Origin: Vigna angularis
Taxonomy: Eukaryota > Streptophyta > Magnoliopsida > Fabales > Fabaceae
Reading direction: 5' to 3'
DNA: 64,000 nt
NCBI RefSeq assembly: GCF_016808095.1
Contig: NC_068979.1
Location: 21,163,444 to 21,227,443, forward strand
In this document: in pieces, positions 24,147 to 33,797 of the stretch
Numbering within the stretch: position 1 is the stretch's first letter
Layout: every line of letters starts with the position of its first letter
The notes under the pieces: model-generated
What the model was told of the DNA's origin: nothing
Seen by the model: only the letters and a program-made list of their open reading frames with translations
Database searches by the model: none
Program-made: the position numbers and the translations under genes

Positions 24147-24566
24147 CTGACGTGAGTCATTTCTACAACATTTGTTCTTCGTTTTGTTTGCTCCTCTTCC
24201 CTCTTTTCGTGGGTTTTGTTGACTTGGTTTGGTAAAGAAACTTCTTCCAACTACTTTGAATGCATGATATTGAGGATTAGTAGTCAAATAATCTCATTAA
24301 AGCTTAAGATGCAACCACTTACAAAACTACATGAAAACTAGATTCAAGAAGGTAAAAAGCTAAGGAAGAGTTGACATTTTCTCTCAATTTCATACTGAAT
24401 ATCATGGTAAAATTTGTCATTATCAACCCACTTAGCTTAGACAAGAAGAAGGGAGAGCGAACAACGTAACTCAGATGATGGAGGATCACTAAGGAGCTTA
24501 TACGGTCTTCCGGATAGCTTGGAGTGCTTTAAACAAGGGACCTCAATTGCCTATCGAAATAGATGA

Positions 24567-25971
24567 TAATACTATCACTATTTTTTTTCGTCATGAAAAT
24601 CGTACCAAAACTTCATGTGTCGAAAGTAATCAAAACCTTTACTTCTATGAAAACTAAAAGCTTATCTAGACTGTATTAATCTATGTTTAAAAAATGAAAA
24701 GAAAAATATTTAAACAGTAATATTAATAAGATTTAAACCCATAGATAGTCCTCATATTTGTAGAGGAATATCAAGTGGGCCCTCTTGTTGAAAACAGTCT
24801 CAATTAGGTCCTAAATTTTAAAAAATTGTAACAATTATGCCCTTTTCCTTAAGTTTTCTCAAACGACGTTAACATATGCTGAGCTGTAATTTTTTTTAGA
24901 GGACGTGTTATCGTGTACTAAATTTAGTGGATGATGTGTTTTACAATCATGATTTCCACATGGAGGATGAAATTATTATGGTTGCTCTAACATTTAAAGG
25001 GTTCTCTCAGATAGAATTTGCCATTGATCTTTGTTTTGGGAAAGAGCTTAATTTATGATCCACGACCAACCACTACAATTTCCATGGTTGCACCACTCAA
25101 GCAAAACAGGTTACTATCGCAACTGCTGCGAGAACCCAAACGCAAGAACAAAATCACCTATAGTTCAAACATGAAAACTTCAGATTCATAAATCGCAAAA
25201 ATAAAAGCACAAATCAGAAACCCCAATTTCATTCATGGCAATTCCAAATACAGAAGAACATATCTAATTTTCCAATATCATAAAATAAGAACAAAACCCC
25301 AAAAGAGAAAATTCCAAATCAGAAACCCTACCTGAAGTTGCATGATCAAAACCTAAATTTTCGCCGACAACCTACAAATACGGAAACTGGAAGAACCATC
25401 CCTAAATCGTGAGCCAGAATGCAGAAACATAACCCCGAAACGCAAAGCACCACCGCAAGCATTGTCGCCATTAGCCTATCGCATCGCGTCACCATTGAGA
25501 CACTTTCGCACCCAACAGCCTCCAGATCGAGACCTGCGCCCACAACCGCGGTTTCCTTTGAAGGTGGAAGATTTCTTGATCCCCACCACTACGTAAACGC
25601 CCACGAATAGAGGTCTTCACGATGTAGAAACGCCGTTGCGGTGGCACCCACTGCCACGAGGGGAGTCACACCCGAGCCACTAAATCTGGCCTCTCCTTGA
25701 TGCGAAAGCCAAACAAGAACTATAAAAACGAAGGGAGAAGAAGAATTCCTTGTTGAATCGAACCTACAAAAGAGAAGAGGAAGGAGGGAAATATGTCTCT
25801 TGTGCGACCTTAATGCTGGATTTTCTTGATTACGAAATCCCTAATTCCCTTTTTAACTCCCTCTTTCTCTAACCTTATTTAGTTTAGAAAATCCTACAAT
25901 AAAAAAAAACAAAATTTCTAATCCATTATTTTAACCTAAACCAGTTAAATTTTATTATGTCATAATCCTTT
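24567..25971. other. Unclassified repeat-like DNA between the retroelement stack and the CACTA element
   Basis: No convincing gene. Around 24750-24950 a segment (GGGCCCTCTTGTTGAAAACA, then CAATTAGGTCCTAAATTTT) resembles the left terminus of the long-TIR Mutator-like elements at 41350 and 45225. 25100-25700 is a GC-richer block like their interiors. I cannot find a matching right terminus, so it may be a truncated element. Short frames here have no recognisable domains. Confidence 0.4.
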
Positions 25972-27825
25972 CACTAGTGGAAAAATATCTTTTTATGACT
26001 ACCTATATTATGTCGTACTAATATTATCCATCATAATAGGTTGACCGGTGGCACTTTTGTAATAAAAGTAAGACATATTATAACGTACTTTTGTAAATCA
26101 GTTATAATATGAAACGCGGTGGCAAACATGTAAATAAGTTTAAGACATATTATAACGTAGTTTTGTATATTAGTTATAATATGAATTGCAGTGGCAAACT
26201 TGTAAATAAATTCAAAGATATATTATAATGAAGTTTTAGAAATCAGTTATAATATCTCTTGTTCTTGATGTATTATATCGGAGTTTTAGAAATCAGTTAT
26301 AATAATTCTTCCTCTCTAATTTTTCACATTTCTCTCTCGCATCTCTAATTTCATAACGTTCCCTCTCACTCTCATTCTTCTCTTTCGCTTCTCTAAACCC
26401 TTGCATTTTTCAGCACTCCTCCAAGAACACTCCGAGAACACTCCTTCATGCTTGTGGTTTTCTCGACTCCTCGGACACTCCTCCCTCCGCTGCTTCTGAG
26501 ACTGCCTCCACTGCCTCTTCGTCAAAATCTCCAAAGTGTGACCAAGTAGGTTTTATGATTCATAGTTCCCATTCTACTCTTTGTTTTTTTCCAAAATTTG
26601 TTATGTTTTTCTTCTATTAATTTCACTAATTTCTCCTATGGTGGGATTGTGTTTGGATTGGTGGGACATTGTTGTTCGTTAGATTTTCCTAGCGAATTCG
26701 AGAAGTTGTTGTTCGTCGGGACGGTAACTCTTCCCTCTAATTGTGTTAATTTGATTGGTACTGTTGGATGTTTTGGATGGCTCTGTTGGTGTTGTTTCTA
26801 GCTCTGGATTTGCTCTTGTTTGTGCTTTTATTGTTTCGTCCTATTTTCTTGTAAGAACTAGGGTTTTGAAGTCTTATTTCTGTGAAGTTGAATTATTTAT
26901 GAAGTGAGAAAATGCTGCTTGCGTGGTGTTGTCTTTTTCTATCCCATCTTGCTGATCAGACGGCTTGCTTTTTTGGCATTCTATTATATTTAGCATTTTA
27001 CTATAATGTCATGTTACTTGGTTAGTTGTTTCTTTCTAACATAAAATGTAAAATGGCCTGGATATAATTTCGAAGTTCAAATGCTTCTTTTTAATAAATC
27101 TTAATCCTGATTATCACATAGCTTTACTTTCATTTATAGTAAACTCTGTGCCTAGGTTGCTGGAATTTCTCTTCCTTACTATTGTCCAATATGCTTAGCA
27201 TGACCAACATGTCCCTGTTCGGCTACTTTCTTTTCTGAAATTTTAGTTGTCTACTTTTCACCTAATTAACTACACTTCACCTCTTAATGCGACATGGATC
27301 ATACCTGTTACTTGAATAAATTCTTCACTCCATTTTTTCAGTCAGTTAGTCAAAGCACTTCTTTCCCTTTCGTTTCAATTTACGGTTACACTCATATTAT
27401 GTTGGTTTTGAGGATTTTGTTGTTCTTATTACTATATTTTTTCCATTTAAACACATTAAATTAGTTTGGACCTGATATAAAAGACCACATAACTGGTATG
27501 AAGTTTTTACCTTTTAAAAAAAAGTCGCTGGCTTGTTTTGGACATATTTCATCAAGCAATTTATTATCTAGAAATATTTTTGTTTTTGGAGAAATAATCT
27601 TTTGTTAATGTTACGTATATACACTCATTGAAAATATCAAATCCTTAACAAAAAGGAAGTTGTTAATCGGTTTATCTGAAGGAATCTTAATTTTTATTAT
27701 ATTTTCATTGACCTTCTAAGTTTGACTGTGATTCCTTTTGAGTTTGTGTTCATATATTTATCTTTAGTGTCAAATAAAGAATTCTGGCACACAAATTACA
27801 ATGTTATTAAATTAGGTAGAGGTGG

Positions 27826-28918
27826 GATCACTACAAAAAAAAAGGGCATTACCGAAGGCCCAAATCCCTCGGAAACAGCCAAAAGCCGTCGGAAAAAGAC
27901 ATTTACAGACGGCCTACCGACGGCCATCGAGCCGTCGGTAAATCTCTTGTCGCTAACAATTACCGACGGCCTGTGGCCGTCGGTAATTACCGAAGGCTTT
28001 ACCGAAGGCCAAAAGCCTTCGGTAAATACGTCGATCTGGTTCATCTTCTTCCTCTTTCCCCTTCTCCTGTATCCTTCGTTTTTCAGTTTTTTTTACCCAA
28101 ATTTCTTCATTCCTAAACCAAAACAACAATTTTATTCATTCCAAAACAAAAATCAGAGGCTACACTTCGGTTCTTTAATTGTTTTAGAAACCCTAAAATT
28201 GAAAAAATCCCAAATGGCAGTGAAGCTTGCACGGTGGTGTTCTCCCATGGCAACGGTGGTGCTCTCCAGTGACGGCGGCGGCGCTTCACCCACGGCAGCG
28301 GCGCTTCTCCCACGGCAGCAGCGGCGCTTCTCCCACGGCAGCAGCGGCGCTTCTCCCACGGCAGCGGCGCTTCTCCCACGGCAGCGGCACTTCTCCCACA
28401 GCAGCAGCGGCGTCCTCCCACAGCAGCGGCGGCGCCCTCCCACAGCAGCGGCGGCGTCCTCCCACAACAACGGTGGCGTCCTCCCATGGCAGCGGTCGCG
28501 TCCTCCCAAAGGCTGCGGTGGCGTTCTCCCAGCGGCACCGGTGACAGTGTGGGAAGATGGTTGCACAGTAGAGAAAAATGGGGGCAGAGAAGGTGAGAAA
28601 AGGTGAGAAATATAGTAGAGGAAGCGATTTGTGAGTGATAAAAATGTATAAACTTTGCCTAGAGAGAGTGAAAAAATGGGCGGGAATTTTGCCGCTCTTT
28701 TTACCGAAGGCTTTACCGAAGGCTTTTGGCCGTCGGTAATTACCGAAGGCTTTACCGAAGGCTTTTGGCCGTCGGTAATTACCGAAGGCCCATATCCGTC
28801 GGTAAAATACATTTTTTTGCATCCGTCGGTAAAAGCCGTCGGTAATGCATCATTTACCGACGGAACTAAGTCCGTCGATAAAAAGCCGTCGGTAATTCCA
28901 TGTTTTGTTGTAGTGGAT
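27826..28918. mobile_element. Nested non-autonomous CACTA element (coordinates include TSD GAT)
   Basis: The element at 27829-28915 (1087 bp) begins CACTACAAAAAAAA and ends TTTTGTTGTAGTG. It is flanked by the 3-bp duplication GAT (27826-27828, 28916-28918). Both subterminal regions are packed with TTACCGAAGGC and GCCGTCGGTAA units in both orientations, the presumed transposase-binding repeats. The middle (about 28230-28540) is a GC-rich minisatellite of CACGGCAGCGGCGCTTCTCC-like units. Long frames across it (such as 27722-28606) are by-products of this array. Confidence 0.95.
28230..28540. repeat. GC-rich minisatellite inside the nested CACTA
   Basis: About a dozen imperfect repeats of GGCAGCGGCGCTTCTCCCAC with units of about 18-24 bp and inserted GCA triplets. 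Open in several frames on both strands without a recognisable domain; a repeat, not a gene. Confidence 0.85.
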
Positions 28919-29266
28919 GGAGAAAATATTGGTCATTAAATTTATTTATTTAAAGTTATATTAATTATAAATTGATGGGATGAGATAATAATATAAAAAT
29001 ATTATTATAATTTGATTGGATGTCAAATATAATAATAATAATTTTTTTTTAAAAAAACATATATTATGACGTACTAAATAATTTACATTACGATATGTTG
29101 ATCACATATTATAACATATAAAAATATATACATAATAATATATCACATATTATAACGTATAAAATTTGTTATGTCATAATACATTTTTGTACATTATAAA
29201 ATGTTATTTTTCTACTAGTATTTAATTTAAATAAAAATTTCATATAATCACATATCTGTTACAACT

Positions 29267-29376
29267 CAACATCCATCTAATAATGTAGTTCGAGAAAACA
29301 TTTAATAGAAAGAATCTAATTCAACAACCATCTAATAACGTAGTTCGAGAGAACATTTAATAGAAATAATGTAATT
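29267..29376. repeat. 55-bp direct repeat, 2 copies, upstream of the CAD-family gene
   Basis: Units 29267-29321 and 29322-29376 share CATCTAATAA.GTAGTTCGAG and CATTTAATAGAAA with a few substitutions. They lie 47 bp from the edge of the CACTA element and about 340-440 bp upstream of the chosen start codon. Confidence 0.85.
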
Positions 29377-29380
29377 GTTA

Positions 29381-29436
29381 CTATTTTCAAAACTAGAACT
29401 CATTTCAACTATTTTCAAAATTAGAACTCATTTCAA
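29381..29436. repeat. 28-bp direct repeat, 2 copies, upstream of the CAD-family gene
   Basis: CTATTTTCAAAACTAGAACT and its near-identical second copy (one substitution) are arranged head to tail at 29381-29408 and 29409-29436. Confidence 0.88.
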
Positions 29437-29632
29437 CTAGAGGACTTTATTATTAATAAATGTATTTATTATTAAATTTATGTAATAAAATGAAAGAAAA
29501 CGCCAAATATATTCTTCATCATTAAACACATTGACTTATTTCTGGTCCAATCTGTGTTTCAATTAATTGCAGCAGTTGGCATCCCTCATTAAATAGGGCT
29601 TCTGCTCTTGCTTTATCTCAGAGCCGCTGTTT

Positions 29633-29638
29633 TATAAA
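29633..29638 (+). promoter_or_regulatory. Possible TATA box of the CAD-family gene
   Basis: TATAAA lies 72 bases before the ATG at 29710 but only 27 before the upstream in-frame ATG at 29665. If this is the TATA box, transcription would start near 29662-29668 and the upstream ATG would be at or before the transcript start, favouring the ATG at 29710. A TAAATAG at about 29590 is an alternative. Confidence 0.4.
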
Positions 29639-29709
29639 CCACTGTTTTAGATAAGCATTAAAACATGGAACGTTTTCACTCTCTTAGTACTCTGTCTTCT
29701 GCAATTGAA

Positions 29710-32700
29710 ATGGCTTCATCACCAGAGACAGAGCATCCCAACAAGGCATTTGGATGGGCAGCCAGGGACATTTCTGGTATTCTCTTCCCTTTCAACTTCT
29801 CCAGAAGGTATGCACCGTCTACCATTCCTTATTTCATCTTTTCAAATTACTTTTATTCATTAATTTTTCTTTTGTTTTCAAGGATAATTCATCAATGGGA
29901 CAAAGTATGAATTATTGACTTGAAATATGTTTTTCTCTGTCTCTAACATCTAGATCTCAACATTTTTTAATGAATTTTTTATTTTTAACTTGTTTATTGT
30001 TATTTTTTTCTTCCCTTGATTTTTTGTACTGTTTTATTTCTCTTTACATTTTACCGATGTTGAATTAGTTTTCTTTAAATTTTTAATAAGGGCTAAAATA
30101 CAAATGATCTACATAGTGGAAAAAATATTTTCCCAAAAGTAAAATAAAATAATTAGAGAGCTAGGATTTGAATATAATGGCAGAGGAAACAACAACGCAA
30201 CAATAAAAAATAATTAAAGAATTCTAAATAAATTTACAAACTTATTACTACTCATTGGGAGCAACAATAATAGAAAGTGCTGATAACAATCATAAAAAAG
30301 ATATCAATAGTTTTAATAGAAAAACCCTTTCAATATATAATATAAGTTAAATTTGATAATAGAAAAAATATTTAATAATTTTGTATTTCTTGAGTGCGAA
30401 AATAAATAAGCATCTTGAGTGATAATTTAATTTTTAATTGAGTTTTGAAGAAATGATGAGATGTATGATTTTTGCAGGGCAACAGGAGAGAAAGATGTTG
30501 CAATTAAAGTAATGTACTGTGGAATATGTCACTCAGACTTACATATGTTAAAGAATGAGTGGAGCTGTTCAATCTATCCTATTGTTCCTGGGTACGTATA
30601 TGTCCTTTTCTTTTCCTTTTGCTGACTTTTATTTTTCCTAGGTATTTGTAGGGATTCATTTTAGATAATTTTTGAAAATGATGTGTATTAGGTTAGAGTG
30701 ATTTGTCATTATTTGTAAGATTTTTTTTAAAGAGTGTATAAAGTCTGAATCCAGAAGAAAATAATGAATTTTTAGGAATTTTGTGTTAAAATATTAATTT
30801 ATTATTAATATTTAACCTTTTTAAAATAACTCTATTTGTATGACCCTTTTTACTTTTTTGATGATTATTATTTGAAATCCATAAATAATATTTTTAAGAA
30901 ATAATTTATTTTCATTTTTGAATTAAAATAAAATGAATAGATTTAATTGAAAGTTTATAATAAATATGACTAATGTAACTTAATTAAAAATCTTATTTTC
31001 TTTTTAATAATATTATATTAATTATTTATATTATTATAATAAACAAATAAAAATGTAAATATTATTAAAAAATTATATAATCTAATCAATTATAGTGAAT
31101 ATATAACTAATTATAGTGAATATTACAAAAATTATTTATATTCATTTTTGTAACGCATGGAGGTAACACATATGTTTTCACAGTATATATAAAAAAATAC
31201 TATAAAATTTATCTTCTAAAAAGAGGAGAACTCAAATAGGACAAAGTTTGGAAGAGTGACCAAAAAACACATGATAGTTTAGAAACAAAAATATATTTAA
31301 CTTACAAATATTTATTATTTCTTTTCTCAATCTCTAAATTTCTTTTAATATAAATATATATTTATTAACATAGAAAAATACACAAACAAACACCAACTTA
31401 CGTGGCCACAAGTTTATTCAATTAAAAAGGTAACAGTCTCAAATTTTTTTGAACATTCTTTTTGTTTTTCATATTTTTTCCTTTCTCCTTGTACAAATAA
31501 ATTTGTCTTTAGTATGTGAAGGGCTGATTTAAAAGTTTACTCAAATTGAAAATAGTCAGATAATTTCCGAAGCCGTGCAGTTTCACCTGAGATTGAATCT
31601 TACAACACTAGTGAAGGTCAGTTCATCATGTAACATGTTAAATTTGATTGGAATTTGTGCAGACACGAGGTTGCTGGTGTGGTGACTGAAGTGGGAAGCA
31701 AGGTGAAAAAGTTCAAAGTTGGAGACAGAGTTGGTGTAGGGGGCATGGCTGGATCCTGTAAATCCTGTCAGAATTGTAGTGAAGATCTCGAGAATTATTG
31801 TCCCAAAATGATTTTCACATACAGTGGCAAGCATGTTGATGGCACCATAACATACGGAGGCTACTCTGACTCAATGGTTGTAGATGAACACTTCGTGGTT
31901 CGAATTCCAGATAACCTACCTCTTGATGCTGCTGCACCTCTCCTTTGTGCTGGAATCACAGTGTATAGCCCTTTGAAATATTATGGACTTGACAAGCCTG
32001 GACTTCATATCGCTGTGGTTGGTCTTGGTGGAATCGGTCACATGGCTGTCAAGTTTGCCAAAGCTCTTGGGCTTAAGGTTACAGTGATTAGTACATCTCC
32101 CAGTAAAGAGAGGGAAGCAATTGAACATATGGGAGCTGACTCATTTGTTGTTAGTCATAAACAAGATGAGATGATGGTAATTACCACTCACAAAATTTAG
32201 AAACCAAAATTAGCTTCTTTTTTTCTTCAAAATACAAGGGTTTCAAAATTTTTGGTGACATCTTTAAGAAATTACATGAAAATTGTTTTTTGTCACTAGT
32301 TACATGTTGTATAAAGTTGCTTCTTCATTGCAAGTAAAAGCATTCACCAACTTCTAATGTTCCTCACTAAATGTCTATGTAGGCTGTAATGGGAACCTTT
32401 GATGGAATCATTGACACAGTTTCTGCTAATCATTCTCTCGTGCCTTTGATTGGCCTGTTGAAGACTAATGGTAAATTAGTCATGATTGGTTCACCGGAGA
32501 AGCCTCTGGAGGTTCCAGCATTTGCCTTACTTACGGGTAATAAGCATGCATAAAAAATAATGCCATCAATTACACACTTCTTTCTTAGTATTGAGAAAAA
32601 AATGCAGAAAAATATCACTGCCCACGATGAATATAGAACTCTTCACATTTAAGTTAAAAGTATAGTAATAATAAACACTTTTTCCAACCTTGGATCTAGT

Positions 32701-32972
32701 CTGTATAAGAATGAAAATGTACTTAATTTTATTTTGAAACTCAGTATAACTGTACACAATTGGCAGGAAGGAAGCTGGTTGGTGGCAGTGCAATTGGAGG
32801 GATGAAAGAGACGCAAGAAATGATCGACTTTGCTGCGAAACATGATGTGAAACCTGATATCGAAGTTATTGAAATGGATTATGTGAACACTGCAATGGAA
32901 CGCCTCCTCAAATCAGATGTGAAGTATCGATTTGTTATTGATATTGGAAACACGTTGAAGCCAAGTTCCTGA
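29710..32972 (+). CDS. Cinnamyl/mannitol alcohol dehydrogenase (CAD-family, zinc MDR), 5 exons
   Basis: Exons 29710-29807, 30478-30591, 31663-32176, 32383-32536 and 32767-32972 all have GT-AG borders and join in frame to 361 residues, the usual CAD length. An in-frame ATG at 29665 would add 15 residues; I prefer 29710 because [20 protein letters not shown] is the conserved family start. Catalytic zinc ligands: C50 (in CGICHSD), H72-E73 (PGHE), C166 (LLCAGIT). Structural zinc: C103, C106, C109, C117. Rossmann motif GLGGIG at 191-196; STS at 214-216 fits NADPH use. It should interconvert cinnamyl-type (or other) aldehydes and alcohols in the cytosol. The sequence groups with the 'probable mannitol dehydrogenase' CADs, so a role in lignin is not assured. 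All key residues are present. Confidence 0.95.
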
Positions 32973-33797
32973 ATGAAGAATTTGCTGGCATATGTTTCAG
33001 CCTTCAGAGACTGAACTTAGGGTAAGAAAAAGATTGAGCAATCTTTTTTCTTGCTGTTCTTATACATTGTTGAGCCAATTAATAAAGTGGAATACATTTT
33101 AGATTGAAGAAAACGTGCTTCACTGGAATCATGTTACTGAATAATACTAAATGTAATTCACATTCTATGTATTTTTCTTTCAATAATTGGTTGGTATTCT
33201 GATGAACAATGAAAATAACATCGATAGTGTAGTTGTGGCTGTTTAATTCTTTAATAATTTAGAAATGCATGAACGGAAAATATTAATATTTAAAAATGTG
33301 CTTTGCTATGATTAGAGATTTGCTTAATATAAATGATGTATTGACTCGATAGATAAATCTATTCTATTTGTGGAGTTGTTATATTTACGGTACCAGAGAA
33401 TGGTATAATGGTCTATCCTTAGGTGATATGTGTGTATGGGTGCTTCTATTGTGTGTGCTATGTGGTTAGAATAGTTCTAATTAGTGTGAAAGTTAGCTAA
33501 TGGTTGATTTATCTTTCTTTATGTGTGTCCAGAGAGAGAGTTATGGCCCGTAAGCAACTACCTCTATTTTTGGAATTGTTACAATATCAATATTCTTCAT
33601 CGTATAAATACAACAAGCAAGAAAAGATATGTATATTAAACGAAAAATACTGGTTTTATTCTTTTCCTATAATTTCATGATTCCTATACGATAGTAAAAG
33701 CTGATGTTATTGATGCATGCTTGTCAGCAAATTACAAGATGAGAGAATCCTAATGCAGATTGCTCAACTACAAGTCAAGGCACAATTAGGTTTATTT
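32973..33797. other. Intergenic region between the convergent CAD and lyase genes
   Basis: AT-rich. The first part is the likely 3' untranslated region of the CAD-family gene (AATAAAG at about 33080 could serve as a poly(A) signal). From about 33585 the sequence aligns with 54085 onward, marking the left edge of the lyase gene duplication and the likely 3' untranslated region of the lyase. No other gene seen. Confidence 0.6.

Larger units (their letters stand above)
15515..24151 (-). mobile_element. Young complete Athila-like Ty3/gypsy retrotransposon (coordinates include TSD CCTGA)
   Basis: The element is 15520-24146 (8627 bp), flanked by perfect CCTGA repeats (15515-15519, 24147-24151). 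On the minus strand it has 5' LTR (22964-24146), primer-binding site (22941-22957), gag, pol, a 740-base 3' untranslated region with a hairpin array, a polypurine tract (16702-16713) and 3' LTR (15520-16701). I aligned the LTRs line by line: they differ by one substitution (G at 16219, A at 23663) and one A in a short A run. This indicates a very recent insertion. It lacks the downstream ORF seen in the old element. The only visible lesion in the coding part is a frame change within the protease. Confidence 0.97.
14543..24425 (-). repeat. 5' LTR of the old Athila-like element, interrupted by the young element
   Basis: The LTR runs 14543-15519, is interrupted by the 8627-bp young element plus one TSD copy, and resumes at 24152-24425. 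Ends TGTTGAGAC and TTATCA match those of the copy at 2219-4832. The interruption falls in the GC-rich segment (GAGGAAGAGGTGCCTGA), the same stretch in which the other LTR was hit by the solo LTR. Confidence 0.9.
2214..24430 (-). mobile_element. Old Athila-like Ty3/gypsy retrotransposon (coordinates include TSD), with nested insertions
   Basis: The element itself is 2219-24425, flanked by the perfect 5-bp target duplication ACCCA (2214-2218 and 24426-24430). It reads on the minus strand: 5' LTR 14543-24425 (interrupted), primer-binding site 14520-14536 (TGGCGCCATTGCCGAGG, tRNA-Asp type as in Athila), gag, pol, an extra ORF downstream of pol, polypurine tract at about 4833-4845, and 3' LTR 2219-4832 (interrupted). 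Without insertions the LTRs are about 1.25-1.3 kb. They differ at roughly 20 places in the first 330 bases by eye, so the element is much older than the one nested in it. All its ORFs are broken. Confidence 0.92.
382..24561 (+). mobile_element. Small non-autonomous LTR retroelement, split by nested insertions
   Basis: Two diverged direct repeats of about 480 bp behave as LTRs: 382-862, and 1873-2218 continuing at 24431-24561 after the nested Athila-like insertion. Both begin TGTACTGTATGA. The base run after the left copy (about 865-882, TGACGCCTACCGTGGGAC) resembles a degenerate primer-binding site of the Tat/Ogre type. A purine-rich CTTGGGGGCC (about 1861-1870) sits just before the right copy, like a polypurine tract. 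The flanks GATGG (377-381) and GATGA (24562-24566) could be a 5-bp target duplication with one mismatch. The roughly 1-kb internal part has no pol, only tandem repeats, so it would be a TRIM/LARD-like derivative. The boundaries and class are my inference. Confidence 0.6.
25969..29223. mobile_element. CACTA (En/Spm) element with a nested CACTA (coordinates include TSD TTT)
   Basis: The element at 25972-29220 begins CACTAGTGGAAAAATA and ends TATTTTTCTACTAGTA, an inverted pair with one mismatch in the last bases (TAGTA instead of TAGTG). The flanking triplets are TTT on both sides (25969-25971, 29221-29223). Subterminal repeats typical of the superfamily are clear: TATTATAACGTA-like units at 26080-26300 and again, inverted, at 29060-29180. 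No transposase is recognisable, so the element is non-autonomous. 26320-27800 looks like unique, possibly captured DNA. A second CACTA sits inside. Confidence 0.85.

Noticed and set aside
24745..25960. A third complete Mutator-like element
   Set aside because: Only a left-terminus-like segment is seen. No matching inverted right terminus or target duplication was found before the CACTA element.
27722..28606. 294-codon open frame
   Set aside because: It starts outside the nested CACTA, crosses its terminus and subterminal repeats and ends in a GC-rich minisatellite that is open in several frames. No domain is recognisable.
28153..28812. 219- and 178-codon minus-strand frames with Trp/Gly/Arg-rich repeats
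   Set aside because: They are the antisense of the same minisatellite and subterminal arrays.
29665..29709. Upstream ATG giving the CAD-family protein 15 extra residues
   Set aside because: Not excluded, but the conserved family start is [10 protein letters not shown] at 29710, and a TATA box at 29633 would put the transcript start at about the upstream ATG.
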